Of a stretch of DNA of 64,000 nt, positions 25,045 through 34,420 are shown piece by piece (within the stretch, counting starts at the first letter, position 1; every line of letters starts with the position of its first letter). Source of the DNA: Lentisphaeria bacterium (GTDB lineage: Bacteria > Verrucomicrobiota > Lentisphaeria > Victivallales > UBA1829); contig DPDG01000077.1 of the NCBI GenBank assembly GCA_003526375.1, positions 138,401-202,400 of the forward strand, given 5' to 3'. The position numbers and the translations under genes are program-made. Under the pieces are notes generated by a model. It had not been told where the DNA came from. It saw only the letters and a list, made by a program, of their open reading frames with translations, and searched no databases.

Positions 25045-26400
25045 ATGGCTAAAATTGCGATGATCGGTGCCGGCGGAGTCATCTTTGCGCAGAATTTCAT
25101 CAAGGATATTCTGCTGGACGGACTTCTGCGGCAGAGTGAAGTCACATTGATGGACATTGATCGTGAAAGGCTTGAGAATGCCGGAAAAATGGCGGAAATC
25201 ATGTCTGCACAGTTCGGTGTGGCGTTCAAACCGGAACTGACGACTGATTTGAGAAAAGCCGTCCGCGGTGCGGATTACGTGATTACGATTTTCCGCGTCG
25301 GGACGTTGGAACATCAGCGGCTTGAATATGAAATTCCCGCCCGGTACGGAGTGAAGCAGGTGGTCGGTGACACTCTCGGGCCGGGAGGCGTGTTCCGAGG
25401 ACTGCGGACTCTGAAAGCGCTGTTCGAGGTCTTGGATGCAATGGAAGCGGAGTGTCCCGGCGCTTTCCTGCTGAATTATGTGAATCCCATGTCGATGAAT
25501 ACCATTGCCCTGAGCCGGCGCGCGAAAACCGTGAAAGTCATCGGTTTGTGTCACAGCGTGCAGGGGACGGGCATGGCGATTGCCGAATGGCTGAAGGTGC
25601 CGCTGGAAAAACTGCATTATTATGCGGCGGGCGTCAATCATCAGGCGTTCATGCTGAAACTGGAGACGGATGGACGCGATTTGTACCCGGAACTGCGGAA
25701 ATGCCTTGACCGTCCGGAAATCTACAACCGGGACAAGGTCAGATTTGAACTGATGCGGCACTTCGGCTATTTTCCTACGGAGAGCAGCGGTCACGGCAGC
25801 GAATACAATCCCTACTTCCGCAAACGCGGGGATCTGCTGGAGAAATTCTGTTCCGTGACGGCGCCGGCTGATCCGGAAGATCATTGCTGCGGCTATCTGA
25901 TGTCCGCCGGTGTGCCGGGGGCGTCTCTGACGGTCTGCGCAAAGCTCCAGGCGCACAACGAAGACAAACTGCGGAGGCTTCTTGACGGTTCGGAGAAGAT
26001 CGAGCCGAAACCGAGTCAGGAATATGGTGTTCAGATCATCCGCGCCATTGAAAAGAATGCGCCGTTTTCCGCCAATCTGAATGTCATGAATCGCGGTCTG
26101 ATCCCGACACTGCCTCCGGGCGCCTGTGTCGAAGTGCCATGTCTGGTCAACGGCGGGGGAATTTTTCCTGCCCGAATTGAGGATTATCCGGAGCAGCTTG
26201 CTGCATTGAACCGTGGAATGATCAATGTGCAGATTCTCGGAGCGCAGGGTGCGCTGAATCACAGCCGGAGCGATATTTTCCATGCCGTCGCCGCCGATCC
26301 TTTGACCGCGGCGGTTCTGGGGCTGGATGAGATTCAGGAAATGACGGACGAGCTGTTCGAGGCATTGGCTTCGGAGATAGACCCCGCGTTTTTTGAATGA
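25045..26400 (+). CDS. melA: GH4 NAD-dependent alpha-galactosidase (MelA type)
   Basis: A 451-residue glycoside hydrolase family 4 enzyme. The Rossmann start KIAMIGAGGVIFAQNFIKDIL binds NAD. The metal and catalytic region includes NYVNPMSMNT (Asn144, Asn147), GLCHSVQGT (Cys169, His170) and AAGVNHQAF (His199). GH4 enzymes use Mn2+ and an NAD-dependent redox mechanism. The CHSVQ signature is typical of the MelA alpha-galactosidases; alpha-glucuronidase specificity within GH4 remains possible. GGAGGA precedes the start. There is no signal peptide, so it acts in the cytoplasm on imported alpha-galactosides. It is monocistronic and divergent from an AraC regulator. Confidence 0.88.
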   Translation: MAKIAMIGAGGVIFAQNFIKDILLDGLLRQSEVTLMDIDRERLENAGKMAEIMSAQFGVAFKPELTTDLRKAVRGADYVITIFRVGTLEHQRLEYEIPARYGVKQVVGDTLGPGGVFRGLRTLKALFEVLDAMEAECPGAFLLNYVNPMSMNTIALSRRAKTVKVIGLCHSVQGTGMAIAEWLKVPLEKLHYYAAGVNHQAFMLKLETDGRDLYPELRKCLDRPEIYNRDKVRFELMRHFGYFPTESSGHGSEYNPYFRKRGDLLEKFCSVTAPADPEDHCCGYLMSAGVPGASLTVCAKLQAHNEDKLRRLLDGSEKIEPKPSQEYGVQIIRAIEKNAPFSANLNVMNRGLIPTLPPGACVEVPCLVNGGGIFPARIEDYPEQLAALNRGMINVQILGAQGALNHSRSDIFHAVAADPLTAAVLGLDEIQEMTDELFEALASEIDPAFFE

Positions 26401-26435
26401 CGGAAGCTGCGTCCGGTGCAGGGGGGCACCGGACG

Positions 26436-26479
26436 GATTCTGCCGCAGAGACGGAGTTTTCCGTTTCTGCGGCAGAATC
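26436..26479. terminator. Stem-loop between converging genes
   Basis: GATTCTGCCGCAGA and TCTGCGGCAGAATC form a long stem around a 16-base loop, between the melA stop (26400) and the module 3 enzyme stop (26562). It likely serves both strands. Confidence 0.7.
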
Positions 26480-26561
26480 GTTCTGAATTTTCTATTTCCC
26501 TGATCAAGTAAATCTGTTTGGGCAAAGGGACTGTTCTTCTGCTCTCATGATGCGTCTGTGA

Positions 26562-29546
26562 TTATTTTGCCGATTTGCGCGCGGAAACTGTCCCCGCCGG
26601 ACTCAGTTTTACATCATCAATCCAAACCGCCCCTTCCGCTTTGCGAAGAATAAAATTTATGTATGGCTTGCTTTTGGAACCGGTATCTTTGGGGGTCCGG
26701 AACCGATGCTCCATCCGGGTCCACGGACAACTGCCTGTAAGTTGGATTCCGTAGGCTGCCGGATAATACAGAGCCTTGCCGTTGCCGGGATCAATCCGCA
26801 CATAAAAACCGCTCCAGTTGGGTTCAAGCTTTTTCACATCCTTCATTTTTGCCAGAAACGAGATTACGTATTCCGTATCAGGTTTTAACGGCACATATTG
26901 GCAGAGTGTATTGATCGAGTTCTCCAGACGTGCCGACGCGCCTCCGGAGACAAAATACCTTTCATCACGGTTGAATCTTTTGGAGGCGCTGGTCCATTTT
27001 CCCCACCAGTAACGGGTCTTTTCTGTTGCCGGAGTTGAAAAACTGCCGTCCACGATAAGGTTATCCGCAGGTTCCAGTGTAAATACCAGCTTGCCGAAAC
27101 GTGTGATATCGCCAAAGGAACGTGTGAAAGGACTCCAGGAGTAGTAGGGAGTGTCGGTTTTTTTGCCATCCAGCACACGATGTCTTGTGAAATTCGCCAG
27201 GATACTGTTTCCCGATACGGGTTCCATGGATTTGCGCGGCAGACGGATTTCCGCTGTCCACTTTTTGCCGGGAATGACAGCTGTTTTCACTTCGGCGCCG
27301 CTGTTCCATGAGAAATCGGTTACACTGTCAACTACGCGCAAATCAGCCAGATCGCCGTGCGCATTGAGCATGAGTTGATAGTAACGTTTACGGTTGCCGT
27401 CGGGAGAAAGGAAGATTTCCACGTCGGAATCTTTCCATAGTTCCGGTTCATCAAATTTGCGTCTGCCCGCAAAAAGGAGGTCGGGTTCTTCGCATTCAAA
27501 GGCAAAATAAAAATTTTCCCGATCGCACATTGCGCGGACAACGGTTTTTACTTCCGCAGGTTTTTCCCCGCCGAGCGGCGAGAGATAAAATGCCGTCGCA
27601 TTCCGCCATGCGGCTTCCTCCGGGAGACCGTCAATTTTCACTTCGCCTGAACGTTCCGGGCAGAAGGCTTTCCAATGATCTGTGCTGTTGTTGGCTTCCT
27701 GAAATCTTTTGAGTTGTCCGAGGAGCGGCGCGAACATTTCTCTGCGCAGGAACTTTACCCGTTCAAGATATTCCGGCGCTTTTATGCACAGCTTCTCAGC
27801 CTGATCGAAAAGTCCGTTCAGACGTTTGATTTCCATCGGGGAATAAATGCTGCCCCAGAGTTCCAGTTCAGAGGGATATGTCGTTTTGGGACCCATCGGG
27901 GTTTCGGTTACGTTCGCCGCGATTTTCATCCAGTTCCGTTCGACGGAATCGAAATACTCTTTCATCGGTTCTGCCGCCGGTCCATACATGATTTGAGCAT
28001 GTTCGTCCAGAAGCTTTTCCACATCGGTATTCGGATTCCACATGATCTTCCCATAGACGTGATGCGTAAGATAATTGAAGATCACATAATCGCTTTCACA
28101 TTCGAAGTAAATGCCGAAAATATGCGGAGCAGCCCGTTTCGTGAAGCTTGCCGCTGCTCTTGGCGTGGTGTGCGGGATTCCGGGAAACATGCCGTAATAT
28201 TTGCCGGGATAGGTCCACAGCCAGGTTTTATTGCGGAGTTTCTTTTTCCAGTCCTGAAGAAGTTTGTCATCCTGTTCGCGCAATGTGGGATTTCCTTCGT
28301 TCCATGGACCGCGAAGCGCCAGCATGACCAGCAGATTGTCCGGGATTTCCACTTCCGGGATCGGTCGGTATTGCCCATATGCCATGGTGGTCAGCCATCC
28401 GGGGACACCGGACTTTTTCACTCCTTTGCAGATATCGGCAAAGAAACTCCAGATGTAATTGCTTTGTGCCTGTTCCGGCTGGGAGAAATGTTTCCAGCAC
28501 TCAGGACAGCGGCAGGGATAGCAGGAGTCGTTCGGCATGATATTGAAAAGGGGCAGACCGGAGGGGCACAGCCATTTGCTCCAGCCGGGCTGATCATTCC
28601 AGGTGCGTATGCCGCGGACGGATGCGGGCTCGCCTTTCAGAAACGAAACGGCATCCGCAATGATCTCCTCTTTTATGCCGCTGGAAAAACAGATCTGGCT
28701 TTTGTCATGGCGTTCATCCCGTCCCATGATCCGTTTCCCCGCTCCATCCAGCGCAAAATATTCCGGATGTTCTTTGCCAAAACGATATTGATAACCATAA
28801 TATGCCAAGCCATGGACATTGGGTATCATGAATGTCTCATATCTGTTGCGCAGTTTATTCAGCACTCCGCCTGTCTTTTTCCAGTCGGCTCCTTCGTAAT
28901 AATGAACCGGCCGGCCTCCATGGTTATAATCCGTGAAACGCCGCTGAATGAAATCCGGACGGTCGTAAATGTCGATTTCAGGCAGCGCCCAGTCTTTTCG
29001 TTTGGGAATGACGGTACCGATTTTTCCCGGGAAATAGTAGCGGATTCCGGCAAAGCGTTCAAGAAAATCATAGGTTCCGAAAAGGGTTGCCATCTCGCCT
29101 TTCAGACCGGGCATGAGGATGCCGCGTCTCGGGTCCAGCTTCGGGTCATCCCGACCGATGATCAGGACATTTTTTCCGTGTGTGCGAATGACAAAACCGT
29201 CGCGGTCGAAATTTTTCAGATCGATTCCAAGCTTTCCTGCAAGTTCCGCATCCCCTATGATAACTGCCGGATTCCTGCCGGATGGCGCGTTTCTGACGGC
29301 AATGGAACTGCCGAATGCACGGGACAGCTGTTCCGCAGCCTCCTGTCCTGCGAATTTCGCGGAAGGAGAAGCCGTTTTCGGCACGACAAGTTCGAAAAGA
29401 ATGTTGCCGTTTCTTACCATTTCAGTGACTGATGTTTTTCCGATCTCGCATTTCCGGGGATTTTTCGGTTCAATGGAGAACGGCAGTTCGGCGGCATACA
29501 GGAGAAGCGCCGCCGAACATGAGAGAAGCAGTAGCATTTTTTTCAT
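26562..29546 (-). CDS. Exported DUF4838 glycosidase-like protein with CBM-type domains (module 3)
   Basis: A 994-residue secreted protein with signal peptide MKKMLLLLSCSAALLLYAA. Residues about 35-165 resemble the N-terminal domain seen before GH20/GH67 catalytic barrels (FAGQEAAEQLSRAFG, PAVIIGDAELAGKLG, DGFVIRTHGKNVLIIG). Residues about 170-560 match the DUF4838 barrel (GIRYYFPGKIGTVIP, NDSCYPCRCPECWKHF, IFGIYFECESDYVIFNYLTHHVYGKIMWNP). A CBM9-like sandwich lies at about 640-830 (VKIDGLPEEAAWRNA, DSDVEIFLSPDG). A CBM4/9-like jelly roll closes the protein (NLIVDGSFSTPATE, AVWIDDVKLSP). GAAAGGA precedes the start. It ends an operon after a GntR regulator and a prepilin-like gene. The substrate is unknown. 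Confidence 0.85.
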   Translation of the reverse strand: MKKMLLLLSCSAALLLYAAELPFSIEPKNPRKCEIGKTSVTEMVRNGNILFELVVPKTASPSAKFAGQEAAEQLSRAFGSSIAVRNAPSGRNPAVIIGDAELAGKLGIDLKNFDRDGFVIRTHGKNVLIIGRDDPKLDPRRGILMPGLKGEMATLFGTYDFLERFAGIRYYFPGKIGTVIPKRKDWALPEIDIYDRPDFIQRRFTDYNHGGRPVHYYEGADWKKTGGVLNKLRNRYETFMIPNVHGLAYYGYQYRFGKEHPEYFALDGAGKRIMGRDERHDKSQICFSSGIKEEIIADAVSFLKGEPASVRGIRTWNDQPGWSKWLCPSGLPLFNIMPNDSCYPCRCPECWKHFSQPEQAQSNYIWSFFADICKGVKKSGVPGWLTTMAYGQYRPIPEVEIPDNLLVMLALRGPWNEGNPTLREQDDKLLQDWKKKLRNKTWLWTYPGKYYGMFPGIPHTTPRAAASFTKRAAPHIFGIYFECESDYVIFNYLTHHVYGKIMWNPNTDVEKLLDEHAQIMYGPAAEPMKEYFDSVERNWMKIAANVTETPMGPKTTYPSELELWGSIYSPMEIKRLNGLFDQAEKLCIKAPEYLERVKFLRREMFAPLLGQLKRFQEANNSTDHWKAFCPERSGEVKIDGLPEEAAWRNATAFYLSPLGGEKPAEVKTVVRAMCDRENFYFAFECEEPDLLFAGRRKFDEPELWKDSDVEIFLSPDGNRKRYYQLMLNAHGDLADLRVVDSVTDFSWNSGAEVKTAVIPGKKWTAEIRLPRKSMEPVSGNSILANFTRHRVLDGKKTDTPYYSWSPFTRSFGDITRFGKLVFTLEPADNLIVDGSFSTPATEKTRYWWGKWTSASKRFNRDERYFVSGGASARLENSINTLCQYVPLKPDTEYVISFLAKMKDVKKLEPNWSGFYVRIDPGNGKALYYPAAYGIQLTGSCPWTRMEHRFRTPKDTGSKSKPYINFILRKAEGAVWIDDVKLSPAGTVSARKSAK

Positions 29547-29576
29547 AAGTGTATTCCTTTCATTATTGTGAGAATA

Positions 29577-30326
29577 TTATTGAATTGCAGGAGTTTCTGC
29601 CAACGGATACCAGAAAGCTTTCTTGTAGCAGGAGATTCTGCCTTGATCTGGTATTTCATTGCGATGAAGTGTTTTCACGTGCCCATCGGCAAATAATATA
29701 TTACTTCTTGTTCCCCCCTTGTGTCTTGATGACATTCCTTTTTGGTTTGCCGTATAGTCAGCCGTTGCCCTTGAAAACGCATAATAATATATATTTTCCG
29801 TAATTGATTCTCCCAATAACAGCAATATGGACGGATAACGGATGCTGGAAGATTTTGAAATACCAGCGTGGTATCCGCCATTTGTAGGGTCAGCGTAATA
29901 AGCACCAAAATAATAATTATAGCCCATTGTCATGTAATGTCCCGGATTTTGCGTCCAATAATAAGCTTCATTATCGGGAACTGCTGTCGGGCAGGCATAA
30001 CGGGAGTGTCCCAGATCGGTGCGTATCCCGCCGAAATACATATCTTCACTTCCTTTGTCCTTGGGCCAGTAGCCATGCATTGCTGAGCTTGGATGGTTTC
30101 CTTTCCATAGACTTGCTTTACCGATTGGGAGATACTCAAGGTGGTCATCCGCGTAAAAGCGCAGACATTTTCCCGCAGTGAGAAAATTATTTGCACAACT
30201 GATTGTCCGGGCGGATTCCCGCGCCTTGTTCAGCGCAGGCAGAAGCAGCGCCGCTAAAATGGAAATGATTGCAATCACGATCAAGAGTTCGATCAGTGTG
30301 AAATGCTGTCTTTTCCGCGAAAGCAT
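29577..30326 (-). CDS. Prepilin-type protein (module 3)
   Basis: A 249-residue pseudopilin-like protein with a very short leader (MLSRKRQH) and the motif FTLIELLIVIAIISILAALLLPALNKARESAR from residue 9. The residue before Phe is His rather than Gly. The C-terminal domain ends in the H-x9-DG-type motif (RHKGGTRSNILFADGHVKTLHR). A perfect AAGGAGG precedes the start. It lies 24 bp after the regulator gene and 30 bp before the DUF4838 gene. This is the clearest normal-length leader of the four modules and supports a short-leader mature form for the family. Confidence 0.9.
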   Translation of the reverse strand: MLSRKRQHFTLIELLIVIAIISILAALLLPALNKARESARTISCANNFLTAGKCLRFYADDHLEYLPIGKASLWKGNHPSSAMHGYWPKDKGSEDMYFGGIRTDLGHSRYACPTAVPDNEAYYWTQNPGHYMTMGYNYYFGAYYADPTNGGYHAGISKSSSIRYPSILLLLGESITENIYYYAFSRATADYTANQKGMSSRHKGGTRSNILFADGHVKTLHRNEIPDQGRISCYKKAFWYPLAETPAIQ

Positions 30327-30350
30327 AAATACCTCCTTGTTTTATTTATT

Positions 30351-31430
30351 TTAAAAAGTCTCATTGAATTTTACTGCATAAGGTGCGGCAATGGAGTTTT
30401 CCATACTGCCGCCGAGCGCCAGTTCCACCGCATTCCTGCCGATTGCCGCCTGATCCAGTGCCACAGTTGCGAGTTTCGGCGTATGAATCTCCGAAAGCTC
30501 AAAACCCCCGAATCCCATCAGAATATAATCCTGCGGCGCCGTCAAGCCGTGCTCCTTCATCAAATCATAGAAATATCCCGCCATACTGTCCGCTCCGCAG
30601 AATACAAATGCCTTTCCGCGCGCAGCGGCGATATGTTTTGCGGCGATCTCCGCGACTTCCCTGTCCTTTTCCCTGCTGACGGTTGTAAATTCGCGGGTTG
30701 TGAAAACAGCGGCGGGATCGGCATCAAGCGTTTTCAGAAAAGCATGTTCCAGCAGCCTTATATCAGAAAATGTAGCTTCGCTGGCGGGGAACAGGAGAAA
30801 CACCGCAGCCGAGGAACGGCGTGCCAGTTTTGCAACATCCGCGCCGATTTCCTCCATCGGGAAGAAAGACGCTTTCACCGGGGCTTTCGCCGAACGGCCT
30901 GCAACGACTACGGGGATGCGTCCCGCGCGTGGCAGGATGTGCCGCCGGATGGATTCATCCGGTATCCGCATGTCCAGCACGATTCCGGCGATACCCGGAA
31001 TCGAAAACACCTCATCCGCCAGAATCTTCACGTCTTCATCGGTTGGAATACGATTTCGCAGACGCATGCACGATTCAGGAAACACGACGTGCTTGTGATT
31101 GGAGAGTGCGGATTCCATGATGCCGAAAATGATCCGGTTTCCGAAATTGTCGGTCGTGTTCATATCCCGGAGCGGACGGAAAGCGCATATGATCTTGTCC
31201 GCATGATTGTCTCCGTCTTCCGGCAGGACATAATATCCTTCGCCGTCCCGTTTCTCAATGAGTCCCTGATCGGAGAGCTCGCGGAATACGCGCAGCGCAA
31301 CGATGGAGCTGACATCATACGCATCGCACATCTCGCGGATTGAGGCAATGCGGTCGCCGGGAGCCAGTTTTCCCGATGCGATCTTTGTTTTCAGGTCTTC
31401 AATCACTCCGATATATTTTGCACGCGGCAT
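30351..31430 (-). CDS. GntR-type regulator with LacI-like sensor domain (module 3)
   Basis: A 359-residue regulator. The N-terminal winged helix reads IEDLKTKIASGKLAPGDRIASIREMCDAYDVSSIVALRVFRELSDQGLIEKRDGEGYYV (GntR). The sensor half shows LacI-like features (IAGIVLDMRIPDESIRRHILPRAGRIPVVVAGR, GKAFVFCGADSMAGYFYDLMKEHGLTAPQDYILMGFGGFELSEIHTPKLATV). It is the first gene of the module 3 operon. Its promoter is close to consensus, and a palindrome sits at the expected transcription start (31465-31502). Confidence 0.87.
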   Translation of the reverse strand: MPRAKYIGVIEDLKTKIASGKLAPGDRIASIREMCDAYDVSSIVALRVFRELSDQGLIEKRDGEGYYVLPEDGDNHADKIICAFRPLRDMNTTDNFGNRIIFGIMESALSNHKHVVFPESCMRLRNRIPTDEDVKILADEVFSIPGIAGIVLDMRIPDESIRRHILPRAGRIPVVVAGRSAKAPVKASFFPMEEIGADVAKLARRSSAAVFLLFPASEATFSDIRLLEHAFLKTLDADPAAVFTTREFTTVSREKDREVAEIAAKHIAAARGKAFVFCGADSMAGYFYDLMKEHGLTAPQDYILMGFGGFELSEIHTPKLATVALDQAAIGRNAVELALGGSMENSIAAPYAVKFNETF

Positions 31431-31464
31431 CTGCTGTTTTCCTGATATAATTCCAGTTTTATTA

Positions 31465-31502
31465 TTACATGTAATTATAACCTATGATAATAAAAGTGTC
31501 AA
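31465..31502 (-). promoter_or_regulatory. Module 3 promoter with palindromic operator candidate
   Basis: On the minus strand TTGACA (31502-31497), a 17-base spacer and TATAAT (31479-31474) give a full consensus promoter. The perfect palindrome TTACATGTAA (31465-31474) starts at the last base of the -10 box and covers the expected +1, fitting autorepression. Confidence 0.75.
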
Positions 31503-31577
31503 GGGGGGGAAATGCAAAAAGTCTTTTTTTTTCTGATTTTTCCGTGTGCCGGAAGATATGGGGGATCGTGATACGGA

Positions 31578-32243
31578 CTACTCCGAATCGCATTCTTCAT
31601 TCATGCGCCGGAAAAATTCGTGCATGAATGCGGAACGGTCTTCTGCAAGCTTCCGCCCGGTGACGGTCAACATACGTTCCGGGACGGAACGCAGTTTGAC
31701 CAGATATTCCCTGTAAGCGGAGTCTTCCTCGCTGTAAGCCTCGGAATTCAGCGCCGCTTCCGATGTATTGTGAAGCTTTGCCCCGATTCTGCCCGCGAAG
31801 TGAAAGGCGCGTCCGACTCCGACCGCTCCGATGGAATCCAGCTTGTCGGCATCGTAGACAATTTTTTCTATGAGATTCTGCGGGGCGTTCTTCCCCCGGT
31901 AGCGATGTCTTGCAACCGCTTTGCCGACCGATTCGATCAATGCCTCGTCCCTGCATCCGAGTTCCCGCAGCAGGGCAGGGGCTTTGAGCCCGCCTTGCTC
32001 CGCATGGCAGATTCCGCCGTTGGATTTCATTTCCTCCGGGCGCGCAATATCGTGGAGAAGTGCCGCCAGTCTGACAGCAAGACCTTCAAAATCAGTGTGC
32101 TGCTCTCCGGCAAGAATCCGTTCCGCATTTTTGAGAACCCGCAGAGTATGTGCAAAGTCATGGCATCCCGGGGCGTCTCCGAGAATTTCTTCCGCTTTGC
32201 TCCGGACGGCATCGAACAATATTTTTTCTTCTGAAATCTTCAT
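31578..32243 (-). CDS. HD-domain phosphohydrolase
   Basis: A 221-residue HD superfamily protein with the metal-binding set His-His-Asp (GCHDFAHTLRV with His32, ALLHDIARP with His64-Asp65) and a later Asp (IVYDADKLDSIGAVG). The D-A-D-x-L-D-S-I-G-A motif is typical of the YedJ/metal-dependent uncharacterised HD group, whose substrates are probably nucleotides. The start at 32243 is chosen because the glgC terminator lies just upstream, which would interrupt the longer reading. No partner genes are evident. Confidence 0.82.
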   Translation of the reverse strand: MKISEEKILFDAVRSKAEEILGDAPGCHDFAHTLRVLKNAERILAGEQHTDFEGLAVRLAALLHDIARPEEMKSNGGICHAEQGGLKAPALLRELGCRDEALIESVGKAVARHRYRGKNAPQNLIEKIVYDADKLDSIGAVGVGRAFHFAGRIGAKLHNTSEAALNSEAYSEEDSAYREYLVKLRSVPERMLTVTGRKLAEDRSAFMHEFFRRMNEECDSE

Positions 32244-32258
32244 CGTTTGTTCCAAGAG

Positions 32259-32298
32259 AAAAAGGCAGGAGAGTTTTTCTGTAATCTCCTGCCTTTTT
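32259..32298 (-). terminator. glgC terminator
   Basis: AAAAAGGCAGGAGA and TCTCCTGCCTTTTT form a 14-bp stem with A/T tracts on both sides, 20 bp past the glgC stop. Confidence 0.9.
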
Positions 32299-32317
32299 AG
32301 CTGTTGCATTGAGAGAG

Positions 32318-33634
32318 TCAGAGCTGGTGCGTCTCAAGGCTCTTGGGAAGTTCAAGCATCTGGTAATGCCTGTCTTTCGGAATGACGGTGAGCCATGCGT
32401 CCGGTCCGTATTCGGGTCCGAGATCGACAACCGGGTAACGCTTTGCGTCTTCCTCGCGGTCATACCCGATGATCGTTCCGCGCGGAATCACGTTGTGCTT
32501 GTCAATGATGCAGTTGCGGATGCGGCAGTGCTCTCCGATATCGACGTCGTTCAGCAGGATGGAATTATGCACCGTGGCATAGCTGTGCACGAAAACCGAG
32601 TTGAACAGGATGGAGCTTGTCACCGTGCTTCCCGAAACGATGCATCCGTCGCAGACGATGGAGTTGATCGCCTTCCCGATACGGGGGAGCCCGTGGACGT
32701 CAACTTCTTCATTATGAACGAATTTCGCGGGCGGAAGACTGAAATGGTAGTTGTAGATCGGCCATTTCGGATTGTAGAGGTCCAGTTGGGGACTGGTCGC
32801 ACGCAGGTCCATGTTGGCTTCGAAGTAGGATTTCAGGGTTCCGACATCGCGCCAGTAGGGTTTTTCCTGAACGGACTGTCCGGGAATCTTGTTGGAATAG
32901 AAATTGTAGGCAAAGAGCCGTCCGGTCGGGACCAGCGACGGAATGATGTCCTTGCCGAAATCATGCGAACTGTTCGGCTGGACATGGTCCTCATGCAGAA
33001 GATGCAGAATGTCTCCGGCGCCGAAAATGTAATTGCCCATAGAGGCGAGCGCCATGTTTTTGTCGTTCGGCAGCGGCGCCGGGTTTTCCGGTTTTTCCTG
33101 GAAACCGACAATGCGCCAATCCTCATCGACCTGAATCACGCCGAACTGCCTGGCGTCTTCAATCGGAACCGGAATCGCGGCAACGGTCGCAATCGCATTG
33201 CGATTGACATGGAAATCGACCATCTGGCTGATGTCCATTCTGTAAATGTGGTCGCCGCCGAAGACTGCGACGAGATCCGGGCTGAAGTCCTCGATCAGGT
33301 GCGCGTTCTGGAAAATCGCGTCCGCAGTTCCCATATACCACGACTTGTCCTCGGTCTGCATCTGCGCCGGGACGGGGATGATGAAACGGCCCTGCACGTG
33401 AGTGCTGGCGATGTTCCAGCCGTTGATGATGTGTTCCATCAGGCTCTGAGACTTGAACTGCGTAAGAACGAAAATACTGTCGATTCCGCTGTTGATGAAA
33501 TTACTGAGCACAAAGTCGATGATCCGGTATTTCCCGCCGAAAGGAACCGAGGGTTTGGCTCTCTGGTCAGTGAGCGGTGCAAGCCTTCTTCCTTCTCCTC
33601 CGGCTAAGATCATGGCAAGAACTGAAGTTCTCAT
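32318..33634 (-). CDS. glgC: Glucose-1-phosphate adenylyltransferase
   Basis: A 438-residue ADP-glucose pyrophosphorylase, the first committed step of glycogen synthesis (ATP + glucose-1-phosphate to ADP-glucose + PPi). The nucleotide-binding start is LAMILAGGEGRRLAPLTDQRAKPSVPFGGKYRIIDFVLSN. Further family segments are WYMGTADAIFQN, VVFGGDHIYRMD-like (LVAVFGGDHIYRMDISQMVDFH), and VGFQEKP. The C-terminal left-handed beta helix is visible as repeated hexapeptides (CDGCIVSGSTVTSSILFNSVFVHSYATVHNSILLNDVDIGEHCRIRNCIIDKHNVIPRG). Length is normal. AAGGAGGG precedes the start. The gene is monocistronic, with its own terminator. Confidence 0.95.
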   Translation of the reverse strand: MRTSVLAMILAGGEGRRLAPLTDQRAKPSVPFGGKYRIIDFVLSNFINSGIDSIFVLTQFKSQSLMEHIINGWNIASTHVQGRFIIPVPAQMQTEDKSWYMGTADAIFQNAHLIEDFSPDLVAVFGGDHIYRMDISQMVDFHVNRNAIATVAAIPVPIEDARQFGVIQVDEDWRIVGFQEKPENPAPLPNDKNMALASMGNYIFGAGDILHLLHEDHVQPNSSHDFGKDIIPSLVPTGRLFAYNFYSNKIPGQSVQEKPYWRDVGTLKSYFEANMDLRATSPQLDLYNPKWPIYNYHFSLPPAKFVHNEEVDVHGLPRIGKAINSIVCDGCIVSGSTVTSSILFNSVFVHSYATVHNSILLNDVDIGEHCRIRNCIIDKHNVIPRGTIIGYDREEDAKRYPVVDLGPEYGPDAWLTVIPKDRHYQMLELPKSLETHQL

Positions 33635-33753
33635 AGTTATCCCTCCTTATTTTTTAGCACGCTATACGATAGCACAAAATTTCAAAACTCAAAATCGAAA
33701 ATCGAAATTAAACACAGATATTACAAAAAATTATTGATTTTGTTACGCTTTTA

Positions 33754-33781
33754 TTGAAAAAATCCGATTTCATACTATGTT
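33754..33781 (+). promoter_or_regulatory. Promoter of tsaC-like gene
   Basis: TTGAAA (33754-33759), a 16-base spacer and TATGTT (33776-33781), 34 bp before the start at 33816. Confidence 0.45.
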
Positions 33782-33815
33782 GGTGGTTTCGTTGAATACA
33801 AGGAGCGATTGAAAA

Positions 33816-34409
33816 ATGATTGTGAAAAATACCGATGAGGCATTGAAGGAGTGTCTTGCCGCTCTCGGCCGCAGGGGAAGCGTTCTTCTGGTGCCGACCG
33901 AGACTGTTTACGGATTGGTCTGCGACTGGTGTGACGCGGAGGCGCGCGCAAGGATTTACCAATTGAAGCATCGCAGTGAAAATAAACCGTTTGCAGCTTT
34001 TCTGCCATCGGCCGATGCCGTGTTTTCCTGCGTGCCGGAGCTGCCGGAAACGGCGCGTGTTTTTGCGGAAAAATTCTGTCCCGGCCCCGTTACGCTGGTG
34101 GTTCCGGACGGCAGCGGCTCCACTTTCGGTTTCCGCATCCCGGATCATCCTTTCATTTTGAAACTCCTGAAGGCTTACGGCAAACCGCTTGCATCGACGA
34201 GCGCAAACCTTTCCGGCGTTCCCGCGGCTCTTTCCGTCGCGGATGCTTTGAAAACAATTGACGGAACACCGGAAGTCGTTGTGGATGCCGGTGTTCTGCC
34301 TTCCGATTCCAAAGCGTCCACGGTCATTCTGGTGAATGCCGATTCCACATGGAAGATTCTGCGTCCGGGGCCGGTGACGGAGGAAGCCTTGAAAAAAGCG
34401 CTGGCTTGA
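33816..34409 (+). CDS. tsaC: Threonylcarbamoyl-AMP synthase (Sua5/YrdC/TsaC family)
   Basis: A 197-residue YrdC-domain protein. It makes threonylcarbamoyl-AMP from threonine, bicarbonate and ATP for the t6A37 modification of ANN-decoding tRNAs. Family motifs are LLVPTETVYGLVCD, IYQLKHRSENKPFAAFL (the KxR...KP set), CPGPVTLVVPD, FGFRIPDHPFILKLL and LASTSANLSGVPAA. The length is that of the short TsaC form without the Sua5 extension. AAGGAG precedes the start. It stands alone, divergent from glgC. Confidence 0.93.
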   Translation: MIVKNTDEALKECLAALGRRGSVLLVPTETVYGLVCDWCDAEARARIYQLKHRSENKPFAAFLPSADAVFSCVPELPETARVFAEKFCPGPVTLVVPDGSGSTFGFRIPDHPFILKLLKAYGKPLASTSANLSGVPAALSVADALKTIDGTPEVVVDAGVLPSDSKASTVILVNADSTWKILRPGPVTEEALKKALA

Positions 34410-34420
34410 AACAGCGGAAA

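Noticed and set aside
24991..26283. 430-codon minus-strand open frame
   Set aside because: Antisense to the GH4 gene; composition typical of a shadow frame.
27675..29432. 585-codon plus-strand open frame
   Set aside because: Antisense to the DUF4838 gene; Phe/Arg/His-rich, with no recognisable domain.
32309..33607. 432-codon plus-strand open frame
   Set aside because: Antisense to glgC, which is unmistakable.
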